5,898 bases of DNA from positions 1 through 5,898 of the forward strand of contig JALUFY010000064.1 of NCBI GenBank assembly GCA_027051995.1, written 5' to 3'. This document shows positions 1 through 5,886 of the stretch, piece by piece. The position numbers and the translations under genes were made by a program. Position 1 is the first letter of the stretch. Each line of letters starts with the position of its first letter. The stretch comes from Hyphomicrobiales bacterium. Lineage in GTDB: Bacteria; Pseudomonadota; Alphaproteobacteria; Rhizobiales; Aestuariivirgaceae. The notes under the pieces are model-generated. The model ran no database searches, was not told the origin of the DNA, and worked only from the letters and a program-made list of their open reading frames with translations.

Positions 1-2
1 CC

Positions 3-350
3 CTAGCGCCGCCAGGCCGCCTGATAGGCCGCCGCGCGCCGCGCCAGTTCATCGCGCAAGGCCTGTGGCGCGTCCGGCCCGGCCTCTTCCAGCGCCCTGG
101 CCGTGGTTGCCAGCGGAAAGGCCCCGACGGCCATCGCCGCGCCCTTCAGGGTATGGGCCAGCAGCTTCCATTCCCCGCTATCCTTCGTGGCGGCAAGAGC
201 GAAGACGATTTCCTCCAGCTGGCGGCTGAACATGCCGAGCAGCTCGCGCTCCAGCTTCACGTCTCCCATGGTGTAGCGTCCCAGATGCGCCGTATCGACG
301 ACATCGGCTAGCGCCGGGACGGTCTTTTCCATTGATGCGTTCGCGGCCAT
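3..350 (-). CDS. Small single-domain histidine phosphotransfer (HPt) protein
   Basis: A 115-residue cytoplasmic protein consisting of one HPt domain. HPt proteins shuttle a phosphoryl group between receiver domains of a multistep phosphorelay. The diagnostic motif AHTLKGAAMAVGA is at residues 65-77, with His66 as the expected phospho-accepting residue and Lys69-Gly70 following in the usual pattern. Predicted helices before it (about 30-56) and after it (about 79-112) fit the four-helix bundle. There is no kinase or receiver domain, signal peptide or membrane segment. The start at 350 is chosen because GAGGAG lies 8 bases upstream (359-364); a longer reading from 404 adds 18 unlikely residues and would bury this site. 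The gene is divergent from the giant polar-ring-like gene. The partner kinase and regulator are not in the window. The HPt assignment is firm; the pathway is unknown. Confidence 0.9.
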   Translation of the reverse strand: MAANASMEKTVPALADVVDTAHLGRYTMGDVKLERELLGMFSRQLEEIVFALAATKDSGEWKLLAHTLKGAAMAVGAFPLATTARALEEAGPDAPQALRDELARRAAAYQAAWRR

Positions 351-358
351 GCGCTTTA

Positions 359-364
359 CTCCTC
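359..364 (-). promoter_or_regulatory. Ribosome binding site of the HPt gene
   Basis: On the minus strand, GAGGAG is followed by 8 bases and then the ATG at 350-348. This is a strong Shine-Dalgarno match and it decides the start codon in favour of 350 over the in-frame ATG at 404. Confidence 0.75.
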
Positions 365-430
365 GCGAATTACGGAGCGGTGATCCGCGCGCATGGTGCC
401 ACAAGCATTCACAAAAGCGGGTTTACACAG

Positions 431-476
431 CCGGACCATCGCCGGACATGGTTAGGAAATGATGAACACCCCGGAC
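431..476. repeat. Three direct CCGGAC repeats in the divergent promoter region
   Basis: CCGGAC occurs at 431-436, 442-447 and 471-476 on the plus strand, with start-to-start distances of 11 and 29 bp. The first two lie about one helical turn apart, as in tandem operator half-sites. No known regulator is recognised from the motif, and a 6-bp GC-rich motif recurring three times could be chance. They lie upstream of the HPt gene start, so an effect on either gene is possible. Confidence 0.3.
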
Positions 477-502
477 AATTTGATTCAAAAAAGGTCACAA
501 TA

Positions 503-517
503 TTAACCAAACTTTGA
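503..517 (+). promoter_or_regulatory. Candidate CtrA-like box (TTAA-N7-TTGA)
   Basis: The sequence TTAACCAAACTTTGA matches the alphaproteobacterial CtrA consensus TTAA-N7-TTAA with one mismatch in the second half-site. It lies in the most AT-rich part of the divergent region, about 157 bp before the ATG at 674 and 153 bp from the HPt start. CtrA commonly controls cell-cycle and polarity genes in this class, which would suit a polar growth protein. A one-mismatch hit in an AT-rich stretch is weak evidence, so this remains a candidate only. Confidence 0.3.
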
Positions 518-599
518 ATTATGCGGGAGGTTCGCGGATGCGATGGGCTAATAATAGGCGAGATTGTGGGGTTCCTGTGACTCATGGCGCCACACGGGC

Positions 600-638
600 G
601 GCCCGCCCGGCGCGCGGTTTGCGGCGCGGCGGCGGGCC
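600..638 (+). promoter_or_regulatory. GC-rich hairpin in the leader of the giant gene
   Basis: GGCCCGCC (600-607) pairs perfectly with GGCGGGCC (631-638). An inner 5-bp stem, CGCGC (611-615) with GCGCG (624-628), is closed by an 8-base loop. The structure ends 35 bases before the ATG at 674. No T-run follows, so it is not a typical intrinsic terminator. A competing palindrome, CGGGCGG/CCGCCCG at 595-609, shares bases with the outer stem, so the two cannot form together. It may affect messenger stability or translation, or may only reflect high GC content. Confidence 0.35.
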
Positions 639-673
639 AGGGGCAGATTTGAAGAACAGACAGAGCAGGCAAA

Positions 674-3600
674 ATGGCGAAATCACCAAGGCAGAGCGCC
701 CGTCCGGCGCGCCAGCGGCCCGAGGCGGAAAACGCGGCTCCCGATGACAGGCGGCGCAAGGCACCCGCGCGCAAGAAATTGCGCGTCCATCCGGCCAACC
801 AGAACGACGCCATGGCCGCCGCCCTGCTCGCCCGCATGAACAAGCGCCCCTCCACGGGGCCGTTCTGGTTCGCCTTCTTCACCTCGCTGTTCTGGGTGTT
901 CGCCATCGCCGCCATCTATGGCCCAACCATAGCGGCCATGGACAACCCCGTCTCGCCGGCCAACCTGCCCACGTCGGCGACGGCGCTCATCGCCCTGTTC
1001 CTGCCCATTTTCCTCGTCTGGGCCACGGCCTATCTGCTGTGGCGCGCCCAGCACATGCGCCAGGTCTCCGAGGCCCTGGTGCACACCGCCCTGCGCCTGA
1101 TGCGTCCCGACGAGGTGGCCACCGGCGGCCTCTCTGCCGTCACCCGCAAGGTGCGCGGCGAAATCGATCATCTGGTCGGCGGCATGGAGCACGCCGTCAA
1201 GCGCGCCGCCGAGCTGGAAACCATCGTCAACAAGGAGATGGCCTCGCTGGAGCGCGCCTTCGGCTCCAACGAGGAGCGCATCCGCGCCCTGCTGGCCGGG
1301 CTGGAGCATCAGCGCGCCGCCCTGGCCGACATCGGCCGCACCCTCAACGCCGACGCCGCCCCCGTCATCAGCAGGCTGGAGGAGAACACCAGCCAGCTGA
1401 ACAGCCTCGTCACCACGGCGGCCAATACCCTGGACAATCTCGATCAGAACCTGAAGGGCACCGCCGGAACCTTCACCGCCACGCTGGAGGAGGTTTCCTC
1501 GCGCACCGCCCTGACCACCGGCGAAATCGGCAATCAGGTGGCCCGGCTCGAGCAGATGTCCTCCGTGCTGCTCAGCGAGAGCAAGGGCTTCTCCGAGAAC
1601 CTGAGCGAACAGCTTCAGATGCTGAACTCGGCCACCGGCACGCTGGGCGATGAGTCCGCCCGCTTCGGCGTCCATGTCAAGGAGCTGGAGAAATCCGTCG
1701 TCGGCGCCCTGCGCGATTCCGCCCAAGAGCTGGCGAAGACCAACACCGAAACGACCCGCGCCATCGAGGGCATGACGGCCACACTCACCGGGCAGATCCG
1801 CGAAACCTCCACCCAGACCACCGAGCTGCTCCAGACCTCCGGCGACAACATCACCTATCACCTGAAGTCCGTCGCCGGCGAGCTGTCGGACAAGATCGTC
1901 AACGCCGGCGGCGAAGTCTCCAGCCGCATCGAGGAAGCCTCCGCCATGATGGGCGAGAAGCTCCTTTCGGTCTCCGGCGAGTTTGTCCACAACGTCGCCT
2001 CCGCCCGCGACGAGCTGCACAATTACCTGCAAACCGCCACCACCGATCTGGCGAACCGGCTGGAAGAGACCTCCTCGGAGCTCTTCTCGCGCGCCAGCGA
2101 GGCCACCAGCCAGATGAACGCCAGACTGGAGGAAACCTCCGGCAAGCTGTTCTCGCGGCTTGACGAGGCCACCACCAGCATGACCGCCAAGCTGGAAGAA
2201 ACCTCCGGGGCGCTCTTTGGCCGCGTCGCCGAGGCGACGACGCAGATCGGCGAATATCTCGACGAATCCACCACCATCATCGGCAAGCGCATCGGCGAAA
2301 CCTCCGAACAGGCCGAAAAGCGCCTGCGCTCCGCCGCCCAGGAGCTCTCCGGCCGTCTCGACAAGGCCACCGGAGAGATGTCCGCCAGGGTGGAGGAAAG
2401 CTCCGCCGCCCTCTTCAACCATGTCGCCGAGGCCACCAGCCAGATCGGCGCGCATCTGGACGAATCCACCAAACAGATCGGCGAGCGCATCCAGGGCACC
2501 TCCATGCAGGCCGAAACCCGCCTGCGCACCGTGGCGGACGAACTGGCCTCCATGCTGGACGGCGCCACCGGAGAGATGTCGGCCAAGGTCGAGGAAAGCT
2601 CCGCCACCCTGTTCAAGCGCGTCGCCGAGGCGACGGCGCAGATCGGCGGCTATCTGGACGAATCCACCGCCCAGATCGACGCGCGCATCAAGGAAACCTC
2701 CGAACAGGCCGAAACCCGTCTGCGCTCCGCCGCCCAGGAGCTCTCCGGCCGTCTCGACAAGGCCACCGGAGAGATGTCCGAAAAGGTCGAGCTAAGCTCC
2801 GCCACTCTCTTCGAGCACGTCGCCGAGGCCACCAGCCGCATCGGCGCGCATCTGGACGAATCCACCGCCCAGATCGGCGAGCGCATCCAGAACACCTCGC
2901 TTCAGGCCGAGGCCCGCCTGCGCTCGGCGGCGGAATCCCTGTCGGAGAACCTGCAAGCCGCCACCGGCGAAATGGCCGAAAAGGCCGAGCAGACCGCCGC
3001 CCGCCTGGCCGCTCACGCCGACGGCGCGACAAACCGCATCTCCACGCTCTTCGACGAAACCACGGCCAAGCTCTCCGGCCATTTCGAGAACCGGGCCGCG
3101 AACCTGTTCACCCAGGCCGCCGAGGCCTCCGCGCAGATCTCGCAATACTTCGACGAGGCCACGGAGAAGCTCTCCAGCAACATCACAGGCACCTCCATGA
3201 CCGTGGTGCGCAAGCTGCGCGACACCGCCGAGGGGCTGGAAGGCCTGCTCGAGGAAAGCTCCGAAGCCATGGCCAAGCGGCTGGAGGATTCCGCCAGCGC
3301 CTACTTCACCCGCGTCAGCGAGGCCACCGCCCAGATGACGGATCATCTGGAAACCTCCACCACCTCCATCACCAGCCGCATCGAGACCGCCGCCAGCGGC
3401 ATGACCAGCAAGCTGGAAACCGCCACGGGCCGCATGTCCGAGCTGCTGGACGTGGCCTCCACCGGCCTCACCTCCCGCCTGGAGGACACCACCGAGAAAC
3501 TCGCCTCCCGTCTGGAGAGCACCTCGCTCGACCTGACCGGACGGCTGGATCACATCTCCGCCACCGTCACCGAGCGGCTGGACGGCACCTCCCACGAGCT

Positions 3601-5584
3601 GCTGGGCCGTCTGGAGAATGTCTCCACCGACATCACCGGCCGCCTGTCCGACACGGCGGAAAACCTCACCAGCCGTCTGGAAAGCACCTCCGCGGAAGTC
3701 ACTGGCAAGCTGGCCGAAACCTCCCAGACGCTGGCCAGCCGCCTTGGCGAGACATCGGCGCACATGGAGCAGACATCCGGCGAGCTGATCAACAAGCTGG
3801 ATGTGACCGCCACCACCCTGCGCGAGCATCTGGACGAAACCAGCTCCACCATGTTCCAGCGCATCGAAAGCTCCGCCCGCGAACTGGGCGGGCGTTTCGA
3901 CGCCGCCAACGCCCTGCTCAGCGAGATCTCCACCGACCTCACCGAGCAGCTCGATCACACCGGCAAGAACTTCGTCAACCTGCTGGACGGCGCGACGGGC
4001 CGCATTCTGGAGAACCTTGGCAAGGCCACCTCCGCCTTTGATGAAGGACTGGAGACCACCGCGCGCGGCATCATCGGCCACCTGAAGGATACCTCCACCG
4101 CCTTCTCGCGTGATCTCGGCGAGAGCACCAGCGGCATCGCCTCGCGCTTCGAGGAGACCGCCGGCCAGATCACCGCCCGCATCGACGAGGCCACCAAGGA
4201 TCTGGAGCAGAACACCGCCCTGACCGCCAAGCGGCTGGACGAAAGCTCCGTGCGCTTCACCGGCCACATGAAGAAGGCCGGCGAAATCCTCTCCGCCCAG
4301 CTGGCCGCCGCCGCGGGCGAGCTGGACGAAAAGCTGGAGGGCGCCTCCGTCAAGCTCACCGGCAAGCTGGAGAACGTCTCCGAGCGCGTCTCCTCGCGCC
4401 TGAAGGAAGTCTCCGGCATCGTCGAGCGCGCCACCGACCGCTTCGACGCGAAGATCACTGAAGTGCTCACCAACCGCGAGGATCTCTTCTCCGGCCTCAT
4501 CGATCAGCTCACCGGCCGCGTCACCGAGGTGGACGCCCTGATGAAGACCTACATGGCCAACATCAACTCCTCCCTCGATGGCGCCCAGGAGCGCACCGGG
4601 GAAATCGGCCGCCTCATCACCGCCCAGACGACCGCCGCAGCGGAGACCCTGCGCCAGGAAATCGAGCGGCTGGAATCCATCTCCGACACCCAGGTGGCCA
4701 AGGCCGCCCGCACCATCCGCGAGCAGCACGAGCGCCTCGTCGCCTCCATCAACGAGATGCTCACCGCCTCCACCGAGGAGTTCACCACCACCGCCGATCA
4801 CCTGCGGCGCACCGCCCAGCAGGTCATCAAGGAGGTGGACATCGTGCGCGGCGAGCTCAAGCGCGCCATTCTGGAGCTGCCCGAGGAGACCCGCGCCAAC
4901 GCCGACAACATGCGCCGCGTCGTCGCCGATCAGATCTCGGCCCTCAACGCCCTGGCCGATGTCGTCAAGCGCCAGGCCGCCTCGCTCGATCTCTCCGGGC
5001 CGGGCATCTATCTGGACGAGGGCTCGCCGGGAAAATCTGAGGGCGCCGCATCCAGGGCTCCCAGGATGTCCGGCGCCCGCGAAAAGACCGCGCGGAGCAC
5101 CTCCTCCACCACCAGCAGGGCCGGCATGGGCAGCATGACCACGGGCGCTGCGGGCGGATTGTCCGCCAGCTTGGGGCTGTCATCCGCCGCCCCGCGCAAG
5201 GCCCGCAGATCCGCCGCCGCGCGCAAGACGGAAGAGCTGGTCGCCTCGCTCAACTCCGCCAGCCGCGATCTCGTGCGCGGGCTGGAAGAGCGCCTGCCCG
5301 GCGAGCTGGAGCAGCGCTGGAAGAAGGGCGAGACCTCGGTCTATACCCATCACCTCTACCTGCGCCGGGGCCGCGAGATGACCGATGAAATCTCGCGCCG
5401 CTACGCCCAGGAAAGCCACATCCGCGAGCGCGTGGACGCCTTCATCCGCCTCTTCGAGCTGCTGCTCGACACCGTGGCCGGCGCGCCGGAGGGCGAAGAG
5501 CTGGTGGACTCCTGCCTGGCCTCGGAATCGGGCAAGCTCTACCTCCTGCTCGCCCGCGCCACAGGCCGTCTCGACAACGCCTGA
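674..5584 (+). CDS. Giant two-pass membrane protein with hendecad-repeat rod, Growth Pole Ring (GPR/RgsE)-like
   Basis: A 1636-residue protein built like the polar growth-ring scaffold GPR of Agrobacterium (RgsE in Sinorhizobium), which is needed for polar wall growth; Caulobacter TipN has a similar plan. Residues 1-60 are basic and disordered. Membrane helices lie at about 63-83 and 102-123 with a short periplasmic loop; flanking positive charges place both ends in the cytoplasm. An irregular helical section runs from 125 to 364. Apolipoprotein-like eleven-residue repeats, typically [ED]-x-[TSA]-[ST]-x-x-[LIM]-x-x-[RK]-[LIV], run unbroken from 365 to 1024 and with 18-residue breaks to about 1261. 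A second helical section reaches about 1436, a Ser/Ala/Gly linker covers 1440-1518, and a compact conserved-looking domain fills 1520-1636 (Trp1549, WKKGE). The ATG at 674 is the only start after an in-frame TGA at 650; its ribosome site is weak. It is shorter than Agrobacterium GPR (about 2100 residues). The family call rests on remembered similarity and architecture. Alternatives are a TipN-type or uncharacterised kinesin-like protein. Confidence 0.8.
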   Translation: MAKSPRQSARPARQRPEAENAAPDDRRRKAPARKKLRVHPANQNDAMAAALLARMNKRPSTGPFWFAFFTSLFWVFAIAAIYGPTIAAMDNPVSPANLPTSATALIALFLPIFLVWATAYLLWRAQHMRQVSEALVHTALRLMRPDEVATGGLSAVTRKVRGEIDHLVGGMEHAVKRAAELETIVNKEMASLERAFGSNEERIRALLAGLEHQRAALADIGRTLNADAAPVISRLEENTSQLNSLVTTAANTLDNLDQNLKGTAGTFTATLEEVSSRTALTTGEIGNQVARLEQMSSVLLSESKGFSENLSEQLQMLNSATGTLGDESARFGVHVKELEKSVVGALRDSAQELAKTNTETTRAIEGMTATLTGQIRETSTQTTELLQTSGDNITYHLKSVAGELSDKIVNAGGEVSSRIEEASAMMGEKLLSVSGEFVHNVASARDELHNYLQTATTDLANRLEETSSELFSRASEATSQMNARLEETSGKLFSRLDEATTSMTAKLEETSGALFGRVAEATTQIGEYLDESTTIIGKRIGETSEQAEKRLRSAAQELSGRLDKATGEMSARVEESSAALFNHVAEATSQIGAHLDESTKQIGERIQGTSMQAETRLRTVADELASMLDGATGEMSAKVEESSATLFKRVAEATAQIGGYLDESTAQIDARIKETSEQAETRLRSAAQELSGRLDKATGEMSEKVELSSATLFEHVAEATSRIGAHLDESTAQIGERIQNTSLQAEARLRSAAESLSENLQAATGEMAEKAEQTAARLAAHADGATNRISTLFDETTAKLSGHFENRAANLFTQAAEASAQISQYFDEATEKLSSNITGTSMTVVRKLRDTAEGLEGLLEESSEAMAKRLEDSASAYFTRVSEATAQMTDHLETSTTSITSRIETAASGMTSKLETATGRMSELLDVASTGLTSRLEDTTEKLASRLESTSLDLTGRLDHISATVTERLDGTSHELLGRLENVSTDITGRLSDTAENLTSRLESTSAEVTGKLAETSQTLASRLGETSAHMEQTSGELINKLDVTATTLREHLDETSSTMFQRIESSARELGGRFDAANALLSEISTDLTEQLDHTGKNFVNLLDGATGRILENLGKATSAFDEGLETTARGIIGHLKDTSTAFSRDLGESTSGIASRFEETAGQITARIDEATKDLEQNTALTAKRLDESSVRFTGHMKKAGEILSAQLAAAAGELDEKLEGASVKLTGKLENVSERVSSRLKEVSGIVERATDRFDAKITEVLTNREDLFSGLIDQLTGRVTEVDALMKTYMANINSSLDGAQERTGEIGRLITAQTTAAAETLRQEIERLESISDTQVAKAARTIREQHERLVASINEMLTASTEEFTTTADHLRRTAQQVIKEVDIVRGELKRAILELPEETRANADNMRRVVADQISALNALADVVKRQAASLDLSGPGIYLDEGSPGKSEGAASRAPRMSGAREKTARSTSSTTSRAGMGSMTTGAAGGLSASLGLSSAAPRKARRSAAARKTEELVASLNSASRDLVRGLEERLPGELEQRWKKGETSVYTHHLYLRRGREMTDEISRRYAQESHIRERVDAFIRLFELLLDTVAGAPEGEELVDSCLASESGKLYLLLARATGRLDNA
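1766..3745 (+). repeat. Uninterrupted run of 60 eleven-residue (33-bp) coding repeats
   Basis: Residues 365-1024 of the giant protein can be cut into exactly 60 consecutive eleven-residue units without a gap or insertion. The last residue of each unit is nearly always Leu, Ile or Val, the seventh is often Leu, Ile or Met, positions 3-4 favour Thr, Ser or Ala, and the first is usually Asp or Glu. Examples are EETSGKLFSRL (486-496), EDTTEKLASRL and ESTSAEVTGKL. Eleven residues make three helical turns, giving a nearly straight hydrophobic stripe as in apolipoproteins and right-handed coiled coils. As one continuous helix, 660 residues would span about 99 nm (0.15 nm per residue). Confidence 0.85.
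2192..2983 (+). repeat. Four tandem 198-bp (66-residue) repeats in A-B-A'-B' order
   Basis: Four copies of a 66-residue unit, each six hendecads, begin at 2192, 2390, 2588 and 2786 (residues 507, 573, 639 and 705). Units 1 and 3 share SEQAE, YLDEST and RSAAQELSGRLDKATGEMS. Units 2 and 4 share HVAEATS and IGAHLDEST. A 61-bp stretch is identical between 2324-2384 and 2720-2780, exactly 396 bp apart. This pattern points to duplication of a 396-bp double unit, more recent than the split between A and B, or to gene conversion. The unit count could vary between strains or collapse in short-read assemblies. Confidence 0.85.
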
Positions 5585-5606
5585 CACAAGGCGGGCAACC
5601 TGATAC

Positions 5607-5638
5607 AAGGGCGGGAGCATCTCCCGCTCTTTTCATTT
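5607..5638 (+). terminator. Rho-independent terminator after the giant gene
   Basis: A perfect 7-bp stem, GCGGGAG (5611-5617) with CTCCCGC (5621-5627), closes a three-base CAT loop. Outward pairing through a G-T wobble extends it to 11 bp (5607-5617 with 5621-5631). The T-rich tract TCTTTTCATTT follows at 5628-5638. The hairpin begins 22 bases after the TGA at 5582-5584 and should end the giant-gene transcript. It lies only 14 bases before the next ATG, so it could also act as a partial terminator ahead of the epimerase gene. Confidence 0.75.
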
Positions 5639-5652
5639 CCGGACACCGCCTC

Positions 5653-5886
5653 ATGCTCCATCTCGATGTGGAAGAAAAAAGCTGGCCGCTCATCCGCCCC
5701 TTCACCATCTCGCGCGGCTCGCGCGACGCGGCGAAAACCATCATCGTCACCCTGCGCGATGATCGGGGAAACACGGGACGCGGCGAGGCCGTGCCCTACG
5801 CCCGCTATGATGAGACCATCCCCGCCGCCCTGGCGGAGCTGAGGGGCGCCCGCTCCGCCAGGGCGGCGGGGATGGTCTCATCATAG
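5653..5886 (+). CDS. L-Ala-D/L-Glu (dipeptide) epimerase, N-terminal fragment with aberrant 3' end
   Basis: Only the N-terminal part of an enolase-superfamily dipeptide epimerase is present. Family members convert L-Ala-D-Glu to L-Ala-L-Glu in the cytoplasm during recycling of peptidoglycan peptides. Residues 9-25 (KSWPLIRPFTISRGSRD), the following beta strands (KTIIVTLRDDRG) and the motif GRGEAVPYARYDET match the capping-domain start of this family. The catalytic lysines and metal ligands lie further on and are absent. Full-length enzymes have roughly 320-350 residues; this frame stops after 77. Residues up to about 62 look genuine. The rest, including the stop at 5884-5886, is read from the reverse complement of the gene's own 5793-5839 and should not be trusted. 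The ATG at 5653 fits the family N-terminus, although no clear ribosome site precedes it. The true gene probably continues beyond the window. Confidence 0.8.
   Translation: MLHLDVEEKSWPLIRPFTISRGSRDAAKTIIVTLRDDRGNTGRGEAVPYARYDETIPAALAELRGARSARAAGMVSS

Larger units (their letters stand above)
351..673. other. Divergent intergenic region between the HPt gene and the giant membrane-protein gene
   Basis: This 323-bp region contains no convincing gene and must hold promoters for both divergent genes. It has two parts. The first, roughly 405-560, is unusually AT-rich for this window, especially 476-520, and is the best candidate for promoters and regulator binding. The second, roughly 590-640, is almost pure G+C and can fold into a hairpin in the leader of the plus-strand gene. 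Two GANTC sequences (482-486 and 579-583) are possible CcrM methylation sites; two in this length is about what chance gives. No clean -35/-10 pair with 16-18 bp spacing was found on either strand. A GGGAGG at 525-530 sits 7 bases before an ATG at 538 that opens a short frame overlapping the downstream gene. Confidence 0.6.

Noticed and set aside
521..580. 19-codon leader frame beginning at ATG 521
   Set aside because: No Shine-Dalgarno sequence precedes it, and the ATG at 538 has a far better one.
409..915. Minus-strand frame of 168 codons across the divergent region
   Set aside because: It overlaps the first 80 codons of the giant gene, and its product has no recognisable domain and unlikely composition.
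683..2455. Minus-strand open frame of 590 codons opposite the giant gene
   Set aside because: Its Gly/Leu-rich repetitive product mirrors the plus-strand repeats. It is a shadow created by GC-rich, repetitive codon use; the plus strand has membrane helices and clean hendecads.
2192..2983. CRISPR array or satellite DNA as an explanation for the 198-bp repeats
   Set aside because: Repeats are contiguous, in frame, lack unique spacers and encode an obvious helical repeat, so they are protein-coding repeats.
2792..4801. Minus-strand open frame of 669 codons opposite the giant gene
   Set aside because: Same cause as the other long antisense frame: lack of stop codons in the complement of a high-GC repeat, with a low-complexity Gly-rich product.
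5582..5615. Imperfect direct repeat TGACACAAGGCGGG / TGATACAAGGGCGGG around the stop codon
   Set aside because: The two copies are short, differ in length by one base, and have no clear role beyond overlapping the terminator stem.
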